Shown here piece by piece: positions 1 to 5,082 of a DNA stretch of 5,082 nucleotides (position 1 is the first letter of the stretch; each line of letters opens with the position of its first letter). This DNA is from Micrococcaceae bacterium UBA7136 (GTDB lineage: Bacteria > Actinomycetota > Actinomycetes > Actinomycetales > Micrococcaceae), in NCBI GenBank assembly GCA_002492045.1, contig DKXC01000094.1, forward strand, positions 1 to 5,082, in the 5' to 3' direction. Both the position numbers and the translations under genes were made by a program. The notes under the pieces are model-generated. The model was not told where the DNA came from. It made no database searches and saw only the letters and a program-made list of their open reading frames with translations.

Positions 1-25
1 GCTCTACCAACTGAGCTAAAGGCGC
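1..25 (-). tRNA. tRNA gene, 5' end only (runs off the left edge)
   Basis: Read on the minus strand, the bases give a tRNA start: a 7-base acceptor strand (GCGCCTT), TA at positions 8-9, then a D-arm GCTC-AGTTGGTA-GAGC whose two 4-base strands pair. The first tRNA base is therefore at position 25. The anticodon, T-arm and 3' acceptor lie outside the window, so the amino acid cannot be read. The start resembles actinobacterial tRNA-Lys, but that is a guess from the 5' half alone. Confidence 0.9.
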
Positions 26-28
26 GCC

Positions 29-45
29 TGTTGAAAGACTCAACA
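29..45. repeat. Small inverted repeat in the tRNA 5' leader
   Basis: TGTTGA and TCAACA form a perfect 6-bp inverted repeat around a 5-base loop, immediately upstream of the tRNA 5' end. If the promoter proposed at 51-80 is right, most of it would lie in the short precursor leader removed by RNase P. There is no T-run, so it is not a convincing terminator. Function unknown. Confidence 0.35.
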
Positions 46-50
46 AGCCC

Positions 51-80
51 AGTCTACACGCTCACCCCGGGCAGACACAA
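51..80 (-). promoter_or_regulatory. Probable promoter of the tRNA gene
   Basis: On the minus strand a -10-like TAGACT (51-56) is preceded, 18 bases upstream, by TTGTGT (75-80), a weak -35 match. Transcription would begin near position 44, giving a leader of about 19 bases before the tRNA, a normal distance. The -10 fits TAnnnT; the -35 matches only the TTG of the consensus. This is inferred from motif and distance only. Confidence 0.4.
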
Positions 81-141
81 ACATCCCAGCCCCGCTCAGG
101 CCAAGGGCGAACCAGGCTAGCACCCGCCAGCAGCAGGCCGC

Positions 142-147
142 TACACT
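142..147 (+). promoter_or_regulatory. Candidate -10 element for a leaderless transcript
   Basis: TACACT fits the actinobacterial -10 pattern TAnnnT and ends exactly 7 bases before the ATG at 155, so transcription would begin at or next to the A of the start codon. No Shine-Dalgarno sequence lies before this ATG, which agrees with a leaderless mRNA, common in actinobacteria. No good -35 box is seen 17-18 bases upstream. Confidence 0.5.
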
Positions 148-154
148 AGCGCCT

Positions 155-871
155 ATGCCTCCTGCACCCTTCCACCGGCCCGTCCGCTTCGACCCCCACA
201 AGTTCCAGTACTACCCCGGCGCCCAAGGAGCCCAAGACCTAGCCCTGGCCGCCCAAGCATCCGCCCGGGCCCTCTTAGCCCGAGGACGTGCCAACGAAGA
301 CCCCTCCGTCACCAAACGCCTAGTCCACTTCACCGACGAGTTTGGCCTGCAAACCCTGACTGACCTCTGGGCCCAGGCACCTGCCGTCAGCACCGCCGGA
401 GCCCTCTGGCGCATCTACGCCCTGCGGGCCGTCATCCGCAAAGACCCCCAACTGATTAGCCTCTACTATCAGCGGGGCCTGGGCAGCAACTACGCCGCCC
501 AGGTTTTGGCTGGAGTAGCAGACCCACCCAGCGCCCAAGAAATCTGCGACACCGTCGACCAAATCCTGGCCGGGGCCTACCGGGGTGACTTCGACCTAGC
601 CCTAGACCGTTTCGCTGCCTTCAGCCGGGTACTAGCCCTGGGGCAGGAAGAAACCGCCCTGGGCATCCGCACCGGCCAGCAGCCCCTGGACTGGGACCCC
701 ACCGGGCAGGCAAACCGCAGGGCCAGCAGCCGCCCCCTTGCCTCTGCCGAGGTTCAGCAAGAAGCCAGAGGACGGGCCCGACGCCTGCGCACTCTCTCCC
801 AGCGGCTGGTCGCCACCGCCCAAGATCTAGAGGCTGCGGCCCGCAAGTGGCGGGCAGGCCAGCTGGACTAA
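155..871 (+). CDS. Conserved actinobacterial protein of unknown function, 238 aa
   Basis: A 238-residue soluble protein with no signal peptide or membrane segment, so probably cytoplasmic. The N-terminus is proline- and aromatic-rich (residues 1-22). The middle (about 25-165) looks largely helical, with LVHFTDEFGL (56-65), a Trp/Leu-rich stretch ALWRIYALRAVI (83-94) and LAGVADPPSAQEI (118-130). A QPLDWDP linker (176-182) leads to a charged Arg/Ala/Gln-rich C-terminal helix (about 196-235). It has one cysteine (131). The layout recalls a Micrococcaceae family that, as I remember, some records label 'DNA-directed RNA polymerase subunit beta'; nothing here supports a polymerase role, and real beta subunits are over 1000 residues. 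The ATG at 155 was chosen because a -10-like element lies 7 bases upstream; there is no ribosome binding site. It is transcribed away from the tRNA and towards the protease gene, so it is probably monocistronic. Coding is well supported; function is unknown. Confidence 0.85.
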   Translation: MPPAPFHRPVRFDPHKFQYYPGAQGAQDLALAAQASARALLARGRANEDPSVTKRLVHFTDEFGLQTLTDLWAQAPAVSTAGALWRIYALRAVIRKDPQLISLYYQRGLGSNYAAQVLAGVADPPSAQEICDTVDQILAGAYRGDFDLALDRFAAFSRVLALGQEETALGIRTGQQPLDWDPTGQANRRASSRPLASAEVQQEARGRARRLRTLSQRLVATAQDLEAAARKWRAGQLD

Positions 872-909
872 GAAACTCGGAAGACGTCTATCGGCACCGA
901 CACACAAAG

Positions 910-960
910 AGCGGGTGCCCCGACCCCCCCTATCAAGGACGAGACACCCGCTAGCTTTTA
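910..960. terminator. Possible bidirectional terminator between convergent genes
   Basis: AGCGGGTG (910-917) and CACCCGCT (945-952) form a perfect 8-bp GC-rich stem around a 27-base loop that contains a run of seven Cs. On the plus strand the stem is followed by AGCTTTTA; on the minus strand by CTTTGTGTG. Both T-tails are short and the loop is long, so intrinsic termination may be weak. The position, in the 132-base gap between two converging genes, fits a shared terminator. Confidence 0.55.
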
Positions 961-1003
961 CTGGCCTAGCTCAAGAAAGGAGCAGCCAGAACTACTACCA
1001 GCC

Positions 1004-1132
1004 TTAGCTCTTACGGGAACGGGCCAGGTAGCTGTAACCTGCGGCCAGGCCACCGGCCAGCAGGAGGGCACCGGCTGCCAGCCAGGCCAGGGGCAGGCCC
1101 TGGTTACCGGCTTCTGCACCGGTGCGGGCAGA
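1004..1132 (-). other. C-terminal sorting-signal-like anchor with degenerate motif SARTG
   Basis: Residues 1244-1285 have the three-part layout of a sortase substrate: a pentapeptide ending in TG (SARTG, 1244-1248), a short Gly/Ala linker, a hydrophobic helix (about 1256-1279, rich in Leu, Ala and Gly) and a basic tail RSRKS. The known motifs are LPxTG (most sortases) and LAxTG (class E, actinobacteria). Here A-R-T-G matches the LAxTG type but the leading Leu is Ser. The protein may be sorted by a tolerant sortase, or held in the membrane by the helix alone. Confidence 0.65.
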
Positions 1133-4100
1133 CTCACCCTTGACCGTAGCCTTAGCGCTAGCACTAGCAGAGGCGCTAGGAGCCGGAGCCATGCCCTGGC
1201 TGGGGCTGACGCTGGGTGCAGGGGGCTGCACCGGAGCTGCACTGGAAGGCGCAGCTGAGGGGCTAACCATAGTGGGCTGGGCTGACGGCTCAGCAGAAGC
1301 AGAAGGCGCCGGGCTCATGGTCGGCGCAGCCGATGCAGAGGCGCTGGGTTCAGCTGAGGCAGAAGGCTCAGGGCTTGCCGTTGGTTCAGCAGAAGCTGAG
1401 GGTTCAGGCGAAACCGAAGGCTCAGGGCTCTGAGTAGGCTCAGGGCTTACCGTCGGTTCAGCAGAAGCAGTGGGCTCAGGTGAGGCAGTAGGCTCCGGAG
1501 TAGCAGACTCCTCGGCCAGGGTCAGAACCTCGGCCCTACCGCCGTCCTCACCCTCAACCTTGCCGCTCAAATCACCGGTGCGGTTGTGCATGTGCAGCAG
1601 CAGAACCTTGCTGTCAGTGTCCTGGGCAGAAGAACGGTGAACAGTCAGAGGAGCCTCGGTAGAGTCCAGGAAGAGGGCAGGAGAATCGCTAGCCTGACCC
1701 TCAAACCAGAGCTTAGGTGCCACCGGGTTGAAGCCAATCCAGTCGCTGATCCCGTCAACAGCCTGGCCGTCCTCGTAGTAAGAGAAGCTGGAAACCTGGT
1801 AGCGCAGGTTAGCGGCGTCGGCCTCGCTCAAGCCCAGGGCGCTCCAGGAAACCGGTAGAACCATGGTGTTAGAGTCCATGGTGTTGGTGTCCAGGTAACC
1901 GGTAATACCGTTGAGGGACTGAACATCCAGCAGCTTGAGGTTGCCGTCCTGATCAACAGAAGACAGGTTAACCACCGGGTGGTCAAAGCCCTTAAGGCGG
2001 GCAGTGTAAACCCAGTAGTCAATTTCTCCGTCATTGTTGACGTCCAAGGCGACGTTGATACCGGCGGTACCGGTCAGGGTCTCCCAGGTGGCCCAGGTAG
2101 AAACACCAAAGAAAATCCTGCCGTCAGCGTCGATGTCTCCACCAGCAGCCTTAAGGGCCGGCAGGTTAGAGGCCGCACCAACATGCTGAATATCGACGCT
2201 GGGGCTGGTGATCTGACTGCTGAGCTGGTCCCGGGCAATCCGGTCACTGCTAGCGCCCAGTTCAAAGGCACCCAGCAGGGAGGTGTAGCCACCCTGCTTA
2301 AGGTTGGTGCCGGTCATCTTCAGTTCAGCGCTGCTAGCACCGGGCTTGAAGGTTACCTGCTGACTTTCAGCCTTCAGGTCAGAGGCGGGCTTAGGAGCAA
2401 TCTGCAGGGGCAGACGCAGCTCCTGGTCACCCTCGATCAGGCGCAGACGGCCAGACTCAATGCTGATGTACTGGCGGTAGAGACCACCTAGCTGGGTCTC
2501 AGCCTGGGCGGGGTCCAGCACCTTAGTCAGCTTGGCCGGGTCAACGGTAGCCGTCACGGTGAGAGTGGTCTTGCCACCGGCCGGAACAGTCACCGACTGG
2601 GGCGCAGAAATTTCTACCCCGGGGATGTCGCTAGAGGCCTGGAAGGAAACCTGGTAGGTGTGGGCCTTAGAGTCATTGTTCTCTAGGGTGACCTCCTTGG
2701 TCAGGGTCTGGACGCCCTGGGTGGGCAGATATTCCAGTACCCCGAAGGTCTCAGAGACCTGGCTAGGAGTCTCAGCGTTGTAGGCCAGCACCCGCTGCTT
2801 GACAGCCCGCAGGGCATCCACCCGGCCAGAGCCGGTGCGCTCAACTGAGTGAACCGCGCCCTGCTCGTTGGTCAGGTCGTGAACAGCAGAGTTCATGATG
2901 GCAGCCTTAAGCTGGCTGGCGCTGTAGTCGGGGTTGGCCTGGGCAACCAGGGCAGCTACACCGGCTACATGCGGGGTAGCCATGGAGGTGCCGGTAAAGA
3001 CAGCCTTCTCGCTACCGGTTCCTACCAGGGCAGAACCAATGTTGGTGCCGGGGGCGGCAACGTCGGGCTTGGTCAGGCCGTGGCTACCGTGGACGCCGCG
3101 ACCAGACGAGGTGTTGAGCCTATCGAGGGTCGAGACACCCAGGACGCCCTGGCTGCGCAGCTGCTGGCTAAGCTCAATTTCTAGGGTGCCAGCCTCAGCG
3201 TAGGGGCGTAGCTTGTCGGAGTCGCTCTTGCTCAGGCGGATACCGGGAATCGCAGTGTTACCGGCAATGCCGATTTCGTCGAACTCTTCCATAGAGGAGA
3301 GCACAACGCCCTTAGCCCCGGCCTTAGCCAGGTTGTCGAAGCGCTGGCCAGAGCCACAGGGGTAGCTGCCGTCAGTCTGATCGGTCCACTCGATAAAGAC
3401 CCACTTGCCCTCAAAGTCGGTGCCTTCGGGGAAGGCGTCACAGCCGAAGCGGTTGTCAGCCGGAGCCATGACTACCTGGCCGCGCAGGTCTTCGGGCTTG
3501 GCAGAGGTGTAGTCGTAGCGAACCGAGTAGCTACCGCGTACCTTACCTGCAATATCTGAAGGGCCGGTGACCTTAGCCAGGTCAACATAGGTGGTAGAAC
3601 CAATACTGTTGGCAACAGCCAGGGCAGAAACCGAGTTAGCAGGGTTACCAGAAATAGAGTAGGTATCCCCGTTGCCGTCGGCTGCAGTGGAGTTACCAGC
3701 TGCTACTACGCTGAGGACGCCCTGCTTGGTCAGCTCATCCACGATAGCGTTTTCGGGGTCGTCCTGGGCGCCGAAGTCAGTGCCCAGAGACATGTTGACG
3801 ATGTCGGCCCGGTCGTCGAACTTGCCGTCCTGGTTGGGGTCTAGAGCCCGGTCCAGGGCCTGGCCGGTCACCTCGGTAGCCCCTTCACAGCCAAAGACTC
3901 GGAAGTCGATAATCTGGGCGCCGGGGGCAGAACCGGCACCGATCTTCATCTGACGGACTTCTTCGGCTGAGAGCTTACTGTAGTCGCCCTTGAAGGTGCT
4001 TCCGTCAGCCTGAACCGCGTAGCCGGCTGCGGTACCAGCCACGTGGCTACCATGGCCCTGGTCGCGGCAGTCTAGGGGGTTATTGTCGGGCTGGGGCTGA

Positions 4101-4861
4101 TTAAGGCCCTTGTTGGGATTGTAGGCATCGCCCACCAGGTCGTAGCCGCCCAGGTACTTATCTGGGTCGTAAAGGCCAGAATCAGCGGACGGCATATCGG
4201 TCATGGCCTTGGCCCGGTCGTAGGCTTCCTGGGTGCCGGGGCCACCAAACTGGGCGTGAGTGTAGTCAACACCGCTGTCGATAATGGCAATCTTCTTACC
4301 CTCACCGGTATAGCCGGTCTGCTGCCAGGTGGCCAGGGTGTCAGTATCGATGGTGGTGCCAGAGTTGAGGGGGTTGGCGGCTGGCTTCATGGGGTACTTG
4401 GCAACCACGGGAGTAATCTTTTCGATCTCGCCCCGGGCAGCCAGCTCCCGAATCTTCTCGGCGTCCCCTCGGATAGCTACGCCGCGCACAGAGTTGTGGG
4501 TGGTGTAGACAACCTCAGCATCGGTGATGTCGGCCAGGCGGTCGCCCTGCCGCTCAACGGAGCGGGCGATAGCGTCCACCTGGGGCTTGGCATCAACCGG
4601 GTCTTGTTCGCCCTCGCGGACGGCGTCGGGCTGGGTGCTGCCAAAGGCACCGGTGCCCTTGAACTGGACGAAGGCAGTAATTTCGCCCTCAGCCTGCTTC
4701 ATGGACTCGCTCAGGACCTCCTGGCCCAGGGCCTGCTGGAAGAGGGCAGTGTCTTCGGCGGCGCTGACGGAGGTCAGCCCCAGGGTCAGGACGGAGCTCA
4801 GGCCCAGGGCGGAAGCTAGGCCCAGGTTGAGGGCCTTCCGCGGGTTCTTCTTTTCACTCAT
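1004..4861 (-). CDS. Secreted, probably surface-anchored S8 subtilase with PA domain, 1285 aa
   Basis: A subtilisin-family serine endopeptidase acting outside the cell, built like cell-envelope proteinases. Order: signal peptide (1 to about 34); I9-type propeptide (about 58-155); S8 domain (about 185-690) with Asp195 (IAIIDSGVD), His270 (GHGSHVAGT), oxyanion Asn390 (AAGN) and Ser626 (GTSMATPHVAG), so the catalytic set is complete; a PA domain inserted at about 455-565; a beta-sandwich-like, Fn3-type region (about 700-825); a second extracellular region (about 830-1070); a Pro/Ser/Ala/Glu spacer (about 1118-1236); SARTG (1244-1248), a hydrophobic helix (1256-1279) and the tail RSRKS. DxNxDGxxD calcium-type loops occur at 341-349 and 940-948. 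The only four cysteines (265, 325, 474, 502) could form two disulphides. ATG 4861 is preceded by AAAGGA at 8 bases. Gliadin-cleaving subtilases are known from oral Rothia, but the substrate here is unknown. Family assignment is firm; wall attachment is less certain. Confidence 0.97.
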   Translation of the reverse strand: MSEKKNPRKALNLGLASALGLSSVLTLGLTSVSAAEDTALFQQALGQEVLSESMKQAEGEITAFVQFKGTGAFGSTQPDAVREGEQDPVDAKPQVDAIARSVERQGDRLADITDAEVVYTTHNSVRGVAIRGDAEKIRELAARGEIEKITPVVAKYPMKPAANPLNSGTTIDTDTLATWQQTGYTGEGKKIAIIDSGVDYTHAQFGGPGTQEAYDRAKAMTDMPSADSGLYDPDKYLGGYDLVGDAYNPNKGLNQPQPDNNPLDCRDQGHGSHVAGTAAGYAVQADGSTFKGDYSKLSAEEVRQMKIGAGSAPGAQIIDFRVFGCEGATEVTGQALDRALDPNQDGKFDDRADIVNMSLGTDFGAQDDPENAIVDELTKQGVLSVVAAGNSTAADGNGDTYSISGNPANSVSALAVANSIGSTTYVDLAKVTGPSDIAGKVRGSYSVRYDYTSAKPEDLRGQVVMAPADNRFGCDAFPEGTDFEGKWVFIEWTDQTDGSYPCGSGQRFDNLAKAGAKGVVLSSMEEFDEIGIAGNTAIPGIRLSKSDSDKLRPYAEAGTLEIELSQQLRSQGVLGVSTLDRLNTSSGRGVHGSHGLTKPDVAAPGTNIGSALVGTGSEKAVFTGTSMATPHVAGVAALVAQANPDYSASQLKAAIMNSAVHDLTNEQGAVHSVERTGSGRVDALRAVKQRVLAYNAETPSQVSETFGVLEYLPTQGVQTLTKEVTLENNDSKAHTYQVSFQASSDIPGVEISAPQSVTVPAGGKTTLTVTATVDPAKLTKVLDPAQAETQLGGLYRQYISIESGRLRLIEGDQELRLPLQIAPKPASDLKAESQQVTFKPGASSAELKMTGTNLKQGGYTSLLGAFELGASSDRIARDQLSSQITSPSVDIQHVGAASNLPALKAAGGDIDADGRIFFGVSTWATWETLTGTAGINVALDVNNDGEIDYWVYTARLKGFDHPVVNLSSVDQDGNLKLLDVQSLNGITGYLDTNTMDSNTMVLPVSWSALGLSEADAANLRYQVSSFSYYEDGQAVDGISDWIGFNPVAPKLWFEGQASDSPALFLDSTEAPLTVHRSSAQDTDSKVLLLHMHNRTGDLSGKVEGEDGGRAEVLTLAEESATPEPTASPEPTASAEPTVSPEPTQSPEPSVSPEPSASAEPTASPEPSASAEPSASASAAPTMSPAPSASAEPSAQPTMVSPSAAPSSAAPVQPPAPSVSPSQGMAPAPSASASASAKATVKGESARTGAEAGNQGLPLAWLAAGALLLAGGLAAGYSYLARSRKS
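1340..1501 (-). repeat. Nine tandem 18-bp units coding the S[PA]EP[ST]x wall spacer
   Basis: Residues 1121-1174 are nine consecutive six-residue units: TPEPTA, SPEPTA, SAEPTV, SPEPTQ, SPEPSV, SPEPSA, SAEPTA, SPEPSA and SAEPSA. The DNA is a degenerate 18-bp tandem repeat (recurring GGCTCAGG and GGTTCAGCAGAAGC on the plus strand). The pattern decays into Pro/Ser/Ala sequence up to about residue 1236. Such rigid spacers carry a surface protein through the peptidoglycan. The unit is a multiple of three, so gain or loss of copies keeps the frame. Confidence 0.9.
3167..3499 (-). other. PA domain inserted in the S8 catalytic domain
   Basis: Residues about 455-565 lie between oxyanion Asn390 and catalytic Ser626. 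They show PA-domain features: a DLRGQVVMAP strand, C474, EGKWVFIEW (a strand usually followed by a Gly/Cys turn), C502, then FDNLAKAGAKGVVLSS (508-523) and AIPGIRLSKSDSDKL (537-551). In lactocepin and C5a-peptidase relatives this insert sits beside the active site and influences substrate access. The boundaries are approximate. Confidence 0.8.
4760..4861 (-). other. Sec-type signal peptide of the subtilase
   Basis: Residues 1-34: a basic N-region (MSEKKNPRK), a hydrophobic core LNLGLASALGLSSVLTLGL and a small-residue stretch TSVSAAED, with likely cleavage after VSA (between 34 and 35). There is no lipobox cysteine and no twin-arginine, so general Sec export is expected. The following I9-like propeptide (about 58-155) would be removed on activation. 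Confidence 0.88.
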
Positions 4862-4869
4862 AGATTGGT

Positions 4870-4875
4870 TCCTTT
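4870..4875 (-). promoter_or_regulatory. Ribosome binding site of the subtilase
   Basis: On the minus strand AAAGGA lies 8 bases before the ATG at 4861. It matches the Shine-Dalgarno core well and fixes this ATG as the start; the signal peptide begins directly after it. Confidence 0.85.
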
Positions 4876-4919
4876 ATTGAGAAAGGGTGTGTGCGGCGTG
4901 TTTTCCTCGGATGCAAGTA

Positions 4920-4948
4920 AATCTAAAGTGTCACCTGTCACAGGTAAA
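4920..4948 (-). promoter_or_regulatory. Probable promoter of the subtilase gene
   Basis: On the minus strand TTTACC (4943-4948) and TAGATT (4920-4925) are 17 bases apart, each matching the sigma-70-type consensus at four of six positions. Transcription would start near 4913, giving a leader of about 50 bases that carries the AAAGGA site. An alternative is TTGACT (4949-4954) with GACACT (4927-4932) at 16 bases; a second TTGACA (4955-4960) sits just upstream. Which pair is used cannot be settled by eye. Confidence 0.45.
4933..4945. promoter_or_regulatory. Perfect palindrome ACCTGT-n-ACAGGT, candidate operator
   Basis: ACCTGT (4933-4938) and ACAGGT (4940-4945) form a perfect inverted repeat around one base. 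It lies within the proposed promoter spacer and touches the -35 element, where a bound regulator would block or remodel RNA polymerase. TGTCAC also occurs as a direct repeat at 4929-4934 and 4936-4941, 7 bases apart, which allows a different, direct-repeat reading of the site. I do not recognise the regulator. Confidence 0.5.
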
Positions 4949-4976
4949 AGTCAATGTCAAAACACCCTTAAGGGCC

Positions 4977-4995
4977 AAAAAAATCTAAAAAATCT
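4977..4995. repeat. A-tract direct repeat upstream of the subtilase promoter
   Basis: A run of seven As then TCT, followed by six As then TCT, gives two near-identical A-tract units about 10 bases apart, in phase with the helix. AAATCTAAA here (4981-4989) recurs at 4919-4927 over the proposed -10. It lies about 30 bases upstream of the -35 region and could act as an UP element or intrinsic bend. CCCTTAAGGG, a perfect 10-bp palindrome (4965-4974), lies between it and the promoter. Confidence 0.4.
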
Positions 4996-5082
4996 CAGCA
5001 TCTGGGACGCGTGTGCCCCTTCACCCCTGCCCCCTATCAGCCCTTGAGCTTATTCGTCAGGTCGGGCTAGGCTCACAGACTC

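Noticed and set aside
1..25. The tRNA gene as an integration site of a mobile element
   Set aside because: Integrases usually use the 3' half of tRNA genes, which is outside the window, and there is no integrase or repeated tRNA fragment here.
1122..1433. A plus-strand frame coding a Gly/Ala/Glu-rich repeat protein
   Set aside because: Its apparent repeats are just the reverse complement of the 18-bp wall-spacer repeats of the protease.
1979..2491. A 170-codon plus-strand open frame opposite the C-terminal region of the protease
   Set aside because: It is an antisense shadow: the opposite strand codes conserved extracellular sequence, and the predicted product shows no recognisable domain.
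2714..2728. LPTQG (residues 712-716) as a sortase motif
   Set aside because: The fourth residue is Gln, not Thr, and it sits in the middle of the protein with no following membrane helix and basic tail.
4465..4473. RGD tripeptide at residues 131-133 as a host-integrin motif
   Set aside because: It lies in the propeptide, which should be removed on maturation, and a tripeptide is common by chance.
4256..4819. A 187-codon plus-strand open frame opposite the propeptide and catalytic region of the protease
   Set aside because: It lies wholly opposite a strongly supported gene. Its product is low-complexity Gly/Leu/Val/Asp sequence typical of an antisense frame in GC-rich DNA, and I see no ribosome binding site for it.
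4865..5047. A 60-codon plus-strand open frame in the protease upstream region
   Set aside because: It starts over the protease ribosome binding site and runs through its promoter. The composition is Lys/Ser/Pro-rich without a domain, and a convincing ribosome binding site is absent.
5050..5082. Possible last codons of an upstream minus-strand gene (ten codons, then TAA at 5050-5052)
   Set aside because: Ten codons at the edge cannot be told from chance, and no terminator follows. The stretch 4996-5082 is left unassigned.

Overview
The window looks like chromosomal DNA of a moderately GC-rich actinobacterium. I favour a member of the Micrococcaceae, possibly Rothia-like. The basis is the codon use, a candidate leaderless promoter, the style of the surface protease (Ala/Ser/Pro/Glu wall spacer and a C-terminal membrane anchor) and the small intracellular protein, which resembles a family I remember from Arthrobacter-type genomes. 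The genus is an inference, not something the sequence proves.

Layout from left to right. The first 25 bases are the 5' end of a tRNA gene on the minus strand, with a plausible promoter behind it. A plus-strand gene for a 238-residue cytoplasmic protein of unknown function follows; its start codon lies where a leaderless transcript would begin. A 132-base gap between this gene and the next, convergent gene holds a hairpin that could stop transcription from both sides. Most of the window (1004-4861, minus strand) is one 1285-residue secreted subtilase. It has a signal peptide, an I9-type propeptide, an S8 catalytic domain with all catalytic residues intact and a PA domain inserted in it, beta-sandwich-like regions with calcium-loop motifs, a repetitive Pro/Ser/Glu spacer and a C-terminal sorting-signal-like anchor. 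The last 220 bases are AT-richer and form its upstream control region: ribosome binding site, probable promoter, a perfect palindrome and A-tract repeats. From 4996 to the right edge I see no assignable gene.

The genes do not form a pathway. tRNA, small protein and protease are separate transcription units, and only the protease has a clear job: extracellular proteolysis at the cell envelope. I found no mobile element, CRISPR array or defence cassette, and nothing that amounts to a new multi-gene system. The most useful leads are the degenerate sorting motif (SARTG instead of LPxTG/LAxTG), the palindrome in the protease promoter and the leaderless arrangement of the small gene.
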